Counted from the first letter of the stretch, positions 1 through 8,113 are shown. The stretch: 13,675 nt of DNA from an uncultured Verrucomicrobiota bacterium (GCA_945613785.1 CALZAJ010000019.1:1-13675); one strand, 5' to 3'. Notes: a model not told the origin generated them from the sequence alone. A program made the numbers and translations.

Positions 1-1
1 C

Positions 2-1411
2 CCGTTGATCTCGTCCATCCTGGTGACGGGGCTGATCCTCACCTGCGTCCTGCGGCTCGTTCACGTCTTCAACCTGAAGAACGCGTTCCGCATCATGTTC
101 CAGGGCGAGGAGGAGGACACCGGCAAGAAGGCGCACGGCGAGGTCTCGCAGTTCGGCGCCCTTTGTACGGCGCTTTCGGCGACGATCGGCACAGGCAACA
201 TCGTGGGTGTGGCGACGGCGATCGGCACGGGCGGCCCGGGCGCGCTCTTCTGGATGGAAGTCGCGGCGTTCTTCGGCATGGCGACGAAGTACGCGGAAGG
301 CCTTCTGGCGGTCAAGTACCGTGAGATCACGCCGGACGGACGCGTCCTGGGCGGTCCGTTCTACTACATCGAGCGCGGTCTGAAGGGTAAGTTCGGCATC
401 CAGAACTGGAAGTGGCTTGCCGTCCTCTTCGCGCTCTTCGGCACGCTTGCGGGCATCATGGGCATCGGTACGATTACGCAGATCCACGGAATCACCTCGG
501 CGGTGCAGCGCTTCTTCGATCCGGGCTTCAATCCGCAGGACATGGAGACGGGCATTCAGCTCTTCGGCACGACTTATTCCGTGCCCGTGGTGATCGCGGG
601 TGCCATCGTGACGCTTTGCGTCGCGCTTGTCGTGATCGGAGGTCTCAAGCGCATTGCCGCGGTCTCGACGGTCGTCGTGCCGTTCATGGCCATCTTCTAC
701 GTCGTGATCATCGCGTTCCTCCTGTTGGGCAACGTCTCGAAGATCTCGGATGCGGTCGAGCTCATCATCCGCGCGGCGTTCAATCCGTCCGCCTTCACGG
801 GCGGCGTCGTGGGCACGATCTTCATCGCAATGCAGAAGGGCATCGCGCGCGGCATCTTCTCGAACGAGGCGGGCCTTGGCTCGGCGCCGATCGCGGCGGC
901 CGCGGCGAAGACCCGCGAACCCGTCCGCCAGGGTCTCGTCTGCATGACCGGCACGTTCATCGACACGATCGTGATCTGCACGATGACGGGCCTTGCGATC
1001 GTCGTGACGGGCGCCTGGGAGCCGTCGCTCGGACTCAAGGGCGTGGACATCACGATCGAGGCGTTCTCGCGCGGTCTTTCCTTCATGGGTCCGCAGTCGG
1101 GTCTTTTCGCGAGCTTCTTCCTGATGCTGGCGCTCACGTTCTTTGCCTTTACGACGATCCTCGGCTGGGACTACTATTCGGAGAAGTGCATCGAGTATCT
1201 GGGCGGTTCCCGCCGTCAGTGGGTGGTTTACGCCTATCGTGCGCTTTATGTGCTCGTGGTCGCGATCGGGCCTTACCTCACGGTTGAGGTGGTCTGGGGT
1301 GCTGCGGACGTCTTCAACGGCCTCATGGCCTTCCCGAACCTCGTGGCGCTCGTCCTGTTGGCGCCGATGGTCGGCCAGGCGACGAAGGACTATTTCTCTC
1401 GCAACAGGTAA
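2..1411 (+). CDS. AGCS-family sodium:amino-acid (alanine/glycine) symporter, 5' partial
   Basis: This is an inner-membrane carrier that should import a small neutral amino acid with Na+. Family hallmarks are visible, numbering from the in-frame TTG at base 5: SATIGTGNIVGVATAIGTGG at about 58-77, GIFSNEAGLGSAPIAAAAA at about 283-301, and the C-terminal DVFNGLMAFPNLVALVLL at about 435-452. About ten hydrophobic segments can be seen. The frame is open to the left edge, and the first residues already match the first membrane segment of the family. The true start therefore probably lies 10 to 30 codons upstream, and the TTG at 5 is unlikely to be the start. Length fits a family of roughly 450 to 540 residues. 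The stop is TAA at 1409-1411, and lemA follows after 22 bases, so co-transcription is likely. The exact substrate cannot be read from sequence. Confidence 0.93.
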   Translation, partial: PLISSILVTGLILTCVLRLVHVFNLKNAFRIMFQGEEEDTGKKAHGEVSQFGALCTALSATIGTGNIVGVATAIGTGGPGALFWMEVAAFFGMATKYAEGLLAVKYREITPDGRVLGGPFYYIERGLKGKFGIQNWKWLAVLFALFGTLAGIMGIGTITQIHGITSAVQRFFDPGFNPQDMETGIQLFGTTYSVPVVIAGAIVTLCVALVVIGGLKRIAAVSTVVVPFMAIFYVVIIAFLLLGNVSKISDAVELIIRAAFNPSAFTGGVVGTIFIAMQKGIARGIFSNEAGLGSAPIAAAAAKTREPVRQGLVCMTGTFIDTIVICTMTGLAIVVTGAWEPSLGLKGVDITIEAFSRGLSFMGPQSGLFASFFLMLALTFFAFTTILGWDYYSEKCIEYLGGSRRQWVVYAYRALYVLVVAIGPYLTVEVVWGAADVFNGLMAFPNLVALVLLAPMVGQATKDYFSRNR

Positions 1412-1433
1412 TCGCACGGAAAGGAAACAGACG

Positions 1434-2096
1434 ATGGCGAATGAGCTCGATGAACTGACGGGCCCTGTGAACGGGGCCGGACGCGACGTGAACGTGATCG
1501 AACGCCAGCTGGCGCCCAAGACGGGCTTCGGCTCGGTGCTGTTCGAGATCGTCCTTTGGCTGGCCTTTATCGTTCCGGGACTGATCTTCCTCTTCATGAA
1601 GATCGGCGCGAAGAACTATTTCCAGAAGCTTCAGCAGAAGCTGCAGGCGGACGCTTCGACGATCGACAACTATCTCGAGCAGCGCGTGCAGATCCTGCAG
1701 AACGTGGCGGGTCTCGTCAGCAAGGCGATCGATCTCGACAAGGACGTCATGAAGGCGGTCGCGGCGTTCCGCGGCGGACGTCTTCCCGAGGGCGAGCGCA
1801 GCGCGGTCGCTTCGCAGATCGACGGCTGCTTCGGCCGTCTCTTCCCGCAGGTCGAGGCGTATCCCGAGCTGAAGGCCCATGCCGCCATCGCGGATGCGAT
1901 GCAGCAGAACGCCTACCTCCAGAAGGAGATCACCGCGGCCCGCTCGCTCTACAACGACACGGTCGCGCAGTGGAACCAGGATCTCTATGACTGGCCGACG
2001 AAGATGATCGTTGCCTCGCGCGCGGGCTACACCACGCGCATTCCGTTCACCGCCAGCGCCGAGGTCAAGGCGCAGGCCCGGAAGGCCTTCTTTTGA
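1434..2096 (+). CDS. lemA: LemA family protein
   Basis: A 220-residue protein of the LemA family: a single N-terminal membrane anchor (about 33-57) followed by a long helical, coiled-coil-rich domain. The biochemical role of LemA proteins is not established. Family signatures are the helix around NYLEQRVQILQNVAGLVSKA (79-98), EAYPELKA (141-148) and the stretch from EITAARSLYNDTV (165-177) to DWPTKMIVAS (186-195). The ATG at 1434 is chosen over longer in-frame starts inside the symporter gene because AAGGA (1421-1425) lies 8 bases upstream and the family fold begins here. The N-terminal 30 residues before the anchor are polar and unrecognised. Its stop overlaps the TTG start of the next gene, a strong hint that the two proteins work together. 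Confidence 0.88.
   Translation: MANELDELTGPVNGAGRDVNVIERQLAPKTGFGSVLFEIVLWLAFIVPGLIFLFMKIGAKNYFQKLQQKLQADASTIDNYLEQRVQILQNVAGLVSKAIDLDKDVMKAVAAFRGGRLPEGERSAVASQIDGCFGRLFPQVEAYPELKAHAAIADAMQQNAYLQKEITAARSLYNDTVAQWNQDLYDWPTKMIVASRAGYTTRIPFTASAEVKAQARKAFF
2080..2085 (+). promoter_or_regulatory. Ribosome binding site for the DUF3137-like gene
   Basis: GGAAGG inside the end of lemA, 7 bases before the TTG at 2093. It supports the non-ATG start, which overlaps the lemA TGA as TTGA. Confidence 0.6.
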
Positions 2097-3811
2097 TTGA
2101 AGACGTCTACGAGCCGCTGGCGCGGTATCGGGACGAATTCCGCGACCGTTTCGCCGAGCTGACGCGGGAGAAGTTTCGGGAACTGACCGAGGCCTCCGGC
2201 GTCGATGTCGAAGCCAACCGCAAGACCGTCGCCCGCATCGCGTCCCTCCGGCGTCAGGCGAAGTCCGTCCGCATCCGCAAGTTCTTCGTCGGACTCCTGA
2301 TGGCGCTCGGCTTCCTGGCCGCCGTCGGTTGCGGCATCGCCGTCTCCCGTTATTGGCAGGATGACCGTCGTCTCGCGACGCAGCTGGCGGTCGGTGCCGT
2401 CGCGGGTCTTGTCGTCGTGTTCGTCTGTCTCTCGCCGTTCCGCAGGCTGAAGGCTCGTCTGGCCGAACTCTCGGCCGAGATCGAGCAGCAGATCCAGCTC
2501 GCCTGGGAGCAGCTGGAGCCTCTCAACCAGCTTTACACGTGGGACATCACGCCGCGGCTGATCGAGGCGACGGTGCCGCGGCTTGCGTTCGATCCGTTTT
2601 TCACCGCCCGGCGTCTCGCCGACCTGCGTCGGCTCTACGGCTGGAGCGACGCGTTCAATGACGGGAAGTCGGTCCTCTTCGCGCAGTCGGGCGTCATCAA
2701 CGGCAACCCCTTCGTCTTCGGCGAGTACGTGGAGATGACATGGGGCACGGAGACGTATCACGGCTACAAGACCATTCACTGGACGGAGATCGAGCATGAC
2801 GAGAAGGGGCGGCCCCGCCGCGTGTCGCGTTCCGAGACGCTGCATGCGAGCGTCACCAAGCCGAAGCCCGAATACGGCGAGCACAAGGTCCTCATCTACG
2901 GCAACGATGCGGCGCCGAAGCTCTCCTTTACGCGGCGGCCTTCGGAGCTGTCGGGGGCGGGGAACGGATTCTTCTCGCGCTGGAAGCGTCAGAGGACGAT
3001 CAAGAGGCTGGAGCGGTTCTCGCGCAACCTGGACGACGACTCGAACTACACGATGATGGCGAACAAGGATTTCGAAGCGCAGTTCTGTACGATGGACCGA
3101 ACGGACGAGGTGGAGTTCCGCCTCCTCTTCACGCCGCTCGCGCAACGTCAGATCCTGCAGCTCCTGAACGACCGGTCCGTGGGGTATGGCGATGACTTCA
3201 CCTTCCGGAAGGCGCAGAAGATCAACCTGCTCTGGGCGCGGCATCTGGACGCCGTTCCGATCGACACGGACCCCGAGCGGTTCCAGGACTGGGACTACGA
3301 CCGGGCGGCGCGCAACTTCCAGGCGTTCAACGAGGAGTACTTCAAGAGCGTCTTCTTTGCGATGGCGCCGCTTCTGGCGATTCCGCTCTATCAGCAGACG
3401 CGGACACACGAGGACATCTGGAAGGGTGTCGTTCCCGGCGAAGATTCCTCGTTCTGGGAACACGAGGCGACGGCCAACTACCATGGCGAAGAGGAATTCC
3501 GCCATCCGGCCTGCATCACCCGCAGCATCCTCAAGACGTCCGTTGTGCGGGATTCGGACGGCTCGGGCCGCGTCGCCGTGACGGCCCACGGGTTCCGCGG
3601 CGAAAAGCGGACGGACTACGTGGAGGTCTACGGCGGGGACGGACGCTATCATAGCGTGCCGGTCGAATGGACCGAATACCTGCCCGTCTCCCGCACCCGC
3701 GAGATGTCCGTCTCCGAATCGGCCACGCCGTCGGAGGATTTCCGACAGAGTTATGAGGGGGCGTCCGCGGCGGTTTTCCGTCGCTCAATCTACTCTTACC
3801 TCGTCCGCTGA
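2093..3811 (+). CDS. DUF3137-like membrane protein, partner of LemA
   Basis: A 572-residue protein. The N-terminus is charged and helical (1-60), followed by two membrane segments (about 64-84 and 95-113), a second helical stretch (115-145), and a region resembling DUF3137 at about 185-385. Marker phrases there are the NGNPFVFGEYVE strand (203-214), the MANKDFEAQF motif (322-331) and EVEFRLLFTPLAQRQILQLL (339-358). Family proteins have the pattern of a final 'PEFE..F.....D..EARYLLTP' segment, which this matches. A hydrophobic patch at 419-433 could be a third membrane contact, and the last 135 residues are strand-rich and unrecognised. The start is TTG with a good ribosome binding site and a 4-base overlap with lemA. 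Proteins of this family are often encoded beside LemA; their function is unknown. The C-terminal part may be lineage-specific. Confidence 0.75.
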   Translation: MIEDVYEPLARYRDEFRDRFAELTREKFRELTEASGVDVEANRKTVARIASLRRQAKSVRIRKFFVGLLMALGFLAAVGCGIAVSRYWQDDRRLATQLAVGAVAGLVVVFVCLSPFRRLKARLAELSAEIEQQIQLAWEQLEPLNQLYTWDITPRLIEATVPRLAFDPFFTARRLADLRRLYGWSDAFNDGKSVLFAQSGVINGNPFVFGEYVEMTWGTETYHGYKTIHWTEIEHDEKGRPRRVSRSETLHASVTKPKPEYGEHKVLIYGNDAAPKLSFTRRPSELSGAGNGFFSRWKRQRTIKRLERFSRNLDDDSNYTMMANKDFEAQFCTMDRTDEVEFRLLFTPLAQRQILQLLNDRSVGYGDDFTFRKAQKINLLWARHLDAVPIDTDPERFQDWDYDRAARNFQAFNEEYFKSVFFAMAPLLAIPLYQQTRTHEDIWKGVVPGEDSSFWEHEATANYHGEEEFRHPACITRSILKTSVVRDSDGSGRVAVTAHGFRGEKRTDYVEVYGGDGRYHSVPVEWTEYLPVSRTREMSVSESATPSEDFRQSYEGASAAVFRRSIYSYLVR

Positions 3812-3824
3812 TTTATGATATAAT
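3796..3824 (+). promoter_or_regulatory. Promoter for pheS-corA (extended -10)
   Basis: A perfect TATAAT at 3819-3824 is preceded directly by TGA, giving an extended -10 (TGN-TATAAT). With a 17-base spacer the -35 position holds TTACCT (3796-3801), a poor match, as is usual when an extended -10 is present. Predicted transcription start is about 3831, giving a leader of about 15 bases that just includes the GAGGTG ribosome binding site at 3836-3841. The -35 lies within the last codons of the upstream gene. Confidence 0.65.
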
Positions 3825-3845
3825 TTCCCAAATTTGAGGTGAATT

Positions 3846-4859
3846 ATGACTCTTGCAGAACTCGAGAATGCGAAGGCGGAGAGCCTGAAGGAAATCGCGG
3901 CGGCGGCTGATGCGGCGGCGATTGAGGCGCTTCGCGTCAAGTATGTCGGCCGCAATGGCTCCATCCCTGCCCTGATCAAGGCGATGAAGGACGTCCCGAA
4001 GGAGGAGCGTCCGGCGTTCGGCAAGGCCGTCCAGGCCTGGCGCGCCGAAGTCGAGGCCGCGTTGGCGGCGAAGGGCGGCGGTGCGGGTCCGTCGGAGAAG
4101 GAAGTTGACGCCGATCTGACGCTTCCTGGCCGCTGGTGGGGTCTGGGCGTCAAGCATCCGCTGTCCCGCGTCATCGAGGAGTCGGCTGCGATCTTCGCGC
4201 GTCTGGGCTTCACGGTTGCGGACGGTCCGGAACTTGAGAACCGCTTCAACAACTTCACGGCGCTCAACACGCCCGAGCACCATCCGTCGCAGGACCGCAC
4301 CGACACGTTCTGGTTCGGCGAGGATTGCCTGTTGCGTACGCAGACCTCTCCCGTGCAGATCCGCACGATGATGGAGAACAAGCCGCCGATCCGCGTGATC
4401 TGCCCTGGCCGCACGTATCGCCGCGACACGACGGATGCGACGCACTCCGCGAACTTCCATCAGATCGAAGGCCTTTACGTTGACACGAAGCCCGTGTCTC
4501 TCGCCGATCTCAAGTCGGTTCTCGCGTACTTCGCGAAGGAGATGATGGGTGACGGCGTGACGGTCCGTTTCCGTCCGCACTTCTTCCCGTTCACCGAACC
4601 GTCGGTGGAAGTCGACTTCACCTGCCACGTTTGCAAGGGCAAGGGCTGCAACGTCTGCAAGCAGTCCGGCTGGATTGAGGTCGCCGGCGCCGGCATGGTC
4701 GATCCGCGCGTGTTCGGTCACGTCGGTTATGACGCTGAGAAGGTCTCGGGTTATGCGTTCGGCTTCGGTGTGGAGCGTATCGCGATGATCAAGTACGGCA
4801 TTCCGGACATCCGTTGGCTGTACGAGAACGACGTGCGCTTCCTGAATCAGCTCGGGTAA
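3846..4859 (+). CDS. pheS: Phenylalanine--tRNA ligase alpha subunit
   Basis: Catalytic alpha chain of the alpha2beta2 enzyme that charges tRNA-Phe in the cytoplasm. The length of 337 residues is normal. The N-terminal 75 residues form the tRNA-binding helical arm. Class II synthetase motifs are intact: motif 2 GRTYRRDTTDATH (188-200) with FHQIEG (204-209), the FRPHFFPFTEPSVEVD segment (242-257) and motif 3 GFGVERIAMIKYG (306-318). Four cysteines (260, 263, 268, 271) form a CxxC-x4-CxxC knuckle known in many PheS proteins. GAGG (3836-3839) supports the ATG at 3846. The partner gene pheT does not follow; a CorA gene does, so the beta subunit must be encoded elsewhere. Confidence 0.97.
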   Translation: MTLAELENAKAESLKEIAAAADAAAIEALRVKYVGRNGSIPALIKAMKDVPKEERPAFGKAVQAWRAEVEAALAAKGGGAGPSEKEVDADLTLPGRWWGLGVKHPLSRVIEESAAIFARLGFTVADGPELENRFNNFTALNTPEHHPSQDRTDTFWFGEDCLLRTQTSPVQIRTMMENKPPIRVICPGRTYRRDTTDATHSANFHQIEGLYVDTKPVSLADLKSVLAYFAKEMMGDGVTVRFRPHFFPFTEPSVEVDFTCHVCKGKGCNVCKQSGWIEVAGAGMVDPRVFGHVGYDAEKVSGYAFGFGVERIAMIKYGIPDIRWLYENDVRFLNQLG

Positions 4860-4892
4860 GCGCCGCGTGAGAGCGGCTGGGAGGTCTGAGCC

Positions 4893-5852
4893 ATGATGAC
4901 CATTTACAAATGGGAGAACGGAGGTCTCCGCGAGGCGCAGGACATGGATGGTTCCTGCTGGATCAATCTCGTGGAGCCGACGACGACGGAACTGGAGAAG
5001 GTCCTGACCTGCTCCAACGTGCCGCGTGACTTCCTGACCGACCCGCTTGATACCGACGAACGTCCGCGATTCGACTACGACGATGGCGCGACGATGCTCA
5101 TCATTCATGTGCCGACGCCCGTGGAGGACGTTGACGCGGAAGAGGTCGTTCCGTACCGTACGGTCCCGTTGGGCATCATTTTCTTCGCGCAGTCCGTCAT
5201 CACCGTCTGCAGCGCGCGGACGCCGGTGACGACGGCGTTCCTGGATCAGATCCGTCGTGTGTGTCCGCCGAGCGACCAATATCGTTTCGCCTTCCGCCTG
5301 TTGTGGCATGGCGGCGTCCTGTTCCTGCGCTATCTGCATGACATCCATCAGCGCACCAATGCGCTCGAAGAGGAGCTGCACGCGTCCATTTCCAACGAGG
5401 TGCTCTTGAAGCTCCTTTCGATCGAGAAGTCGCTCGTGTATTTCACGACGTCCCTGAAGGCCGACACGATCGCGCTTGCCCGCGCCAACACGGCGCGTCA
5501 GCTGACGTTGTCCGAAGACGACAGCGACCAGCTGGAGGACGCGATGGTCGAGTACCAGCAGGCGCTGGAGACGGCGAACATCCATGCGAACATTCTGAAC
5601 GGCACGCTGGATACGTTCGCTTCGCTGATCAACAACAATCTGAACAACGTCATGAAGTACCTGACGGTCGTCACGATCTTCTTGGCGGTTCCGACGTTGA
5701 TCACGTCCGCCTACGGCATGAACATCAAGCTGCCGGGAGTGGACGGCGAAGGCGATCCGAGCGTGTTCCTCACGCTCGTGGCGATCTCGGCCTGTGCGGC
5801 CGGCCTGATCGGTCTCATCCTCTTCGTCCTGTCGAAGAAGCGGCGCTTCTGA
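4893..5852 (+). CDS. corA: CorA-type magnesium/cobalt transport protein
   Basis: A 319-residue CorA/MIT-family divalent cation channel of the inner membrane. The cytoplasmic N-terminal domain (1-130) is followed by the long stalk helix (about 135-256). Two C-terminal membrane helices (257-274 and 290-313) flank the selectivity signature YGMN (274-277). The short C-terminal tail SKKRRF is positively charged, as expected at the cytoplasmic face. GGGAGG (4879-4884) lies 8 bases before the ATG at 4893; the next codon is also ATG and could serve instead. It lies 33 bases after pheS with no promoter seen between them, so the two are probably co-transcribed. The loop after GMN (KLPGVDGEGDPS) lacks the acidic MPEL motif of classical CorA, which is common in diverged members. 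Confidence 0.92.
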   Translation: MMTIYKWENGGLREAQDMDGSCWINLVEPTTTELEKVLTCSNVPRDFLTDPLDTDERPRFDYDDGATMLIIHVPTPVEDVDAEEVVPYRTVPLGIIFFAQSVITVCSARTPVTTAFLDQIRRVCPPSDQYRFAFRLLWHGGVLFLRYLHDIHQRTNALEEELHASISNEVLLKLLSIEKSLVYFTTSLKADTIALARANTARQLTLSEDDSDQLEDAMVEYQQALETANIHANILNGTLDTFASLINNNLNNVMKYLTVVTIFLAVPTLITSAYGMNIKLPGVDGEGDPSVFLTLVAISACAAGLIGLILFVLSKKRRF

Positions 5853-5890
5853 TCCGACGATGAACGGACGATTTCGCAGTCAGGACCCAA

Positions 5891-5919
5891 TTGCCCCTCG
5901 GACGGGTTTTTGGTATAAT
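5891..5919 (+). promoter_or_regulatory. Promoter for the greA-type gene
   Basis: TTGCCC (5891-5896), a 17-base spacer, then TATAAT (5914-5919) with an extended -10 TGG just before it. This is the best complete promoter in the window. Predicted start is about 5926, which leaves a leader of about 26 bases containing AGGGAG (5940-5945) before the ATG at 5952. Confidence 0.75.
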
Positions 5920-5951
5920 TTCCAGACTTAACTTTCCAAAGGGAGAAGAAA

Positions 5952-8063
5952 ATGGCCGATACTCAGGCATTGGTGCAGCAGTTGAACGAGTTTGCGGAGA
6001 AGCAGGACTTCGAGGGGGCTTTCAAGCTCATCCGCGACAATCAGAATGATATCGCCAAGAATCTCAATCCGGCCGGCGTCAAGGACGCACTGAAGAAGAC
6101 GACGAAAGATCGCCTTCTTCTTTCTTTTGTGGACGGCGCGGAATTCGGCGTGAAGCCGATGGACAAGGCGATGGTGGCGCTCGAGAAGCTGATCAGCTTC
6201 CAGGCCGATGCGCTCGTGTTGAGCGACAGCTGGGGCCTCGGCAAGGTCAAGCGCCTCGACTACTTCTACAAGCGCATCACGGTCGACTTCAGGACGAAGA
6301 AGGGCCATCAGTTCTCCTATGCGGCGGCGGTCGACATGCTCGTCAGTGCGCCTCAGGATCACATCCTCGTCAAGCAGGCGGCCGATCCCGTGGCCTTCGA
6401 GCAGATGCTCAAGGAGCGTCCGGCCGACTTCGTCAAGGAGGTCCTCAAGAGCTACGGCGACATGCCGATTACGCGTCTCGAGGACGTCTGCGTGGCGAAC
6501 GGCTTCGTCAAGAGCGTGAACTGGAAGAAGTTCTGGGAGTCCGCCCGCACCGACCTGCGCAAGGACGTGCTCGTCGAGATTCCCGCCAAGCGTGCCGATC
6601 CGATCCGTCTCAAGGCGGCGGCCGAGGATTATGGCGACAGCTGGCTGACGGCGTTCTCGCACGAGACCGATCCGAAGCTCATCCTGGCGTCGGTCCGTGA
6701 ATATGTCGCGCAGAACAAGTTCAAGGCGGCCGATGATTCGGTCAAGGCGAAAATCGAGGAGCGTCTCGTGTTCGCGGTCACCGCGGCGCGCAAGGTCGAC
6801 GACGCGCTCTACGCCCGTCTCGCCTGCCAGGTTCAGGCGCTCGGTTTCGCGAATCCTCCGGCGGCCGCCATGCGCGAGTACCTCTGGGAGCGCAAGCGCT
6901 TCATCAAGGCCGCGGCCGCGTTGCCGGCCCGCGAGGTCGGTGCGATGATCTCCTTCCTCGCCGAGAGTGCCGAGGCGAAGGCCAAGCTCTACGCGGCGAT
7001 TCCCGAGTTCTGCTTCACGGCGGTGACCGAAGTCGTCAGCCAGTTCGCCAACGAGTCCGAGAAGGACGCCGAAGGCAATGTGATGGGTTATCCGTGCCGC
7101 AAGGCGGTCGGCGACCTCATGAAGGAGTCCCAGGCCCCGGCGACGCTCGTGACGCTGATCGTCGGTAAGATCGAGCAGTTCGGCACCTTCAAGTACGGCG
7201 AGGTCGAGGTCGACGGCAAGAAGATCCGCGTGCTCAAGAGCTACGCGCTGTGGCCGGAGCTGCCGGCAATCACGACGATCCTCGCCCATGCGATTGCGCT
7301 CGGCGAAGGCCGTCGTGGCGGCGAGACGCTGAAGATGCAGAACATCATCCGCCGTCTCTTCGGTGACAAGAACTGGCTCGAGAAGGTCTTCAAGCTTCTC
7401 ACGCCGAGCGAACAGCTCTTCATCTTCGAGCGCTTCCAGGCGTCCATCGCGTGGGATCCTTCGACGCACCACACGACCGTCATCCGCATGACGCGTATCG
7501 TGCCCGAACTCGAGGCGCACGTCGTTAAGGTCGAGAAAAAGAAGGAATACGCCCGCGAGACGTCCTACCGCAGCTTCGCGATGAAGAAGGCAGAGTACCT
7601 CAAGCTCATCAACGAGGACATGCCCGAGAACGTTCGCAAGATCGAGTTCGCGAAGGGCTTCGGCGACCTCTCCGAAAACGCGGAATACCAGTACGCGAAG
7701 GACGAGCAGCGTCAGCTCATGCAGAAGCAGTCCGTCATGCAGGAGGAGCTCGAGGCGGTCAAGCCGACCGACTTTGCGACGGCGACGACCGACGAGGTCA
7801 TGCCGGGCGTCTCCGTCGTCATCGTGGCGGCCGACGGCGAGAAGACCTATCACATCCTGGGCGAGTGGGACAACGACGTCGAGAAGGGCGTGCTCTCCTC
7901 GAAGGCGCGTCTCGCGCAGAACATGCTCGGTAAGAAGGCCGGCGATCAGTTCGAGCTTCCGAGCGTCGATGGCCCCGTTGCCTTTGCGACGATCAAGTCG
8001 ATCCTCGAGCTTCCCGCTGAAATCCGCGAGTGGATGAAGCTTCCCGCGGGCATGCAAATTTGA
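5952..8063 (+). CDS. greA: Long-form GreA transcript cleavage/elongation factor
   Basis: A 703-residue protein whose last 160 residues (about 544-703) are a complete GreA/GreB-type factor. The coiled-coil carries the tip motif DLSENAEY (572-579), so D572 and E575 correspond to the E. coli GreA catalytic pair D41 and E44. The FKBP-like C-terminal domain follows. Such factors enter the RNA polymerase secondary channel and rescue backtracked complexes by stimulating RNA cleavage. The N-terminal 540 residues are mostly helical. They include a conserved-looking segment, DSWGLGKVKRLDYFYKRI (92-109) then VDF and KKGH, resembling the extension of long GreA proteins known in Chlamydiae and Borrelia; its role is unknown. 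AGGGAG (5940-5945) supports the start. The gene has its own promoter and is followed by a DksA-like gene acting at the same polymerase channel. Confidence 0.9.
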   Translation: MADTQALVQQLNEFAEKQDFEGAFKLIRDNQNDIAKNLNPAGVKDALKKTTKDRLLLSFVDGAEFGVKPMDKAMVALEKLISFQADALVLSDSWGLGKVKRLDYFYKRITVDFRTKKGHQFSYAAAVDMLVSAPQDHILVKQAADPVAFEQMLKERPADFVKEVLKSYGDMPITRLEDVCVANGFVKSVNWKKFWESARTDLRKDVLVEIPAKRADPIRLKAAAEDYGDSWLTAFSHETDPKLILASVREYVAQNKFKAADDSVKAKIEERLVFAVTAARKVDDALYARLACQVQALGFANPPAAAMREYLWERKRFIKAAAALPAREVGAMISFLAESAEAKAKLYAAIPEFCFTAVTEVVSQFANESEKDAEGNVMGYPCRKAVGDLMKESQAPATLVTLIVGKIEQFGTFKYGEVEVDGKKIRVLKSYALWPELPAITTILAHAIALGEGRRGGETLKMQNIIRRLFGDKNWLEKVFKLLTPSEQLFIFERFQASIAWDPSTHHTTVIRMTRIVPELEAHVVKVEKKKEYARETSYRSFAMKKAEYLKLINEDMPENVRKIEFAKGFGDLSENAEYQYAKDEQRQLMQKQSVMQEELEAVKPTDFATATTDEVMPGVSVVIVAADGEKTYHILGEWDNDVEKGVLSSKARLAQNMLGKKAGDQFELPSVDGPVAFATIKSILELPAEIREWMKLPAGMQI

Positions 8064-8069
8064 TAGAAT
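8061..8069 (+). promoter_or_regulatory. Extended -10 promoter element for the dksA-like gene
   Basis: TGA-TAGAAT, where the TGA is also the stop codon of the greA-type gene. One mismatch to TATAAT. No convincing -35 is seen at the 17-base spacing (TTCCCG at 8041-8046). It resembles the TGN-TATAAT elements at 3816, 5911 and 13202. Predicted start is about 8076. Confidence 0.5.
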
Positions 8070-8072
8070 AGG

Positions 8073-8101
8073 TTTCGTATTCCGCGTGACGCAGTACGAA
8101 A
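8073..8101 (+). repeat. Inverted repeat between promoter and ribosome binding site of the dksA-like gene
   Basis: TTTCGTA (8073-8079) and TACGAAA (8095-8101) are perfect 7-base complements. In RNA the stem can extend by U-G and U-A pairs. After a two-base bulge, an inner GCG/CGC stem (8084-8086 with 8090-8092) closes a three-base loop. The right arm ends in the AAA of the ribosome binding site. It could be an operator at the transcription start (half-site centres 22 bases apart) or, in read-through RNA from the greA-type gene, a hairpin next to the ribosome binding site. Confidence 0.55.
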
Positions 8102-8106
8102 GGAGG
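8099..8106 (+). promoter_or_regulatory. Strong ribosome binding site for the dksA-like gene
   Basis: AAAGGAGG, the strongest Shine-Dalgarno sequence in the window, 7 bases before the ATG at 8114. Its first three bases belong to the right arm of the inverted repeat at 8073-8101. Confidence 0.8.
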
Positions 8107-8113
8107 CCTGACC

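Noticed and set aside
2027..3652. Long minus-strand open frame of 541 codons opposite the DUF3137-like gene
   Set aside because: It is rich in Arg, Asp, Glu and His with no recognisable domain, as expected for the antisense frame of a GC-rich gene. The plus-strand gene has membrane helices, a ribosome binding site and family motifs.
3822..3834. AATTT-CCC-AAATT inverted repeat downstream of the pheS -10
   Set aside because: Five A/T pairs with a three-base spacer are too weak and too likely by chance in an AT-rich promoter to call an operator.
4862..4877. Small stem GCCGC/GCGGC between pheS and corA as a terminator
   Set aside because: Only five pairs and no T run, and the corA ribosome binding site follows at once. 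Such stems are expected by chance in GC-rich spacers.
3813..5585. Minus-strand open frame of 590 codons opposite pheS and corA
   Set aside because: It lies over two certain genes and crosses the pheS promoter and both gene boundaries. Its composition is antisense-like.
5885..5911. Intrinsic terminator after corA using the T run at 5907-5911
   Set aside because: Only a three- to four-base CCC/GGG stem can be drawn, so a hairpin is not convincing, although the T run matches the one after trkH.
5928..8057. Minus-strand open frame of 709 codons opposite the greA-type gene
   Set aside because: Its extent mirrors the real gene almost exactly, and it is made of Leu/Arg/Asp/Glu runs without motifs. 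The plus strand has clear GreA catalytic residues.
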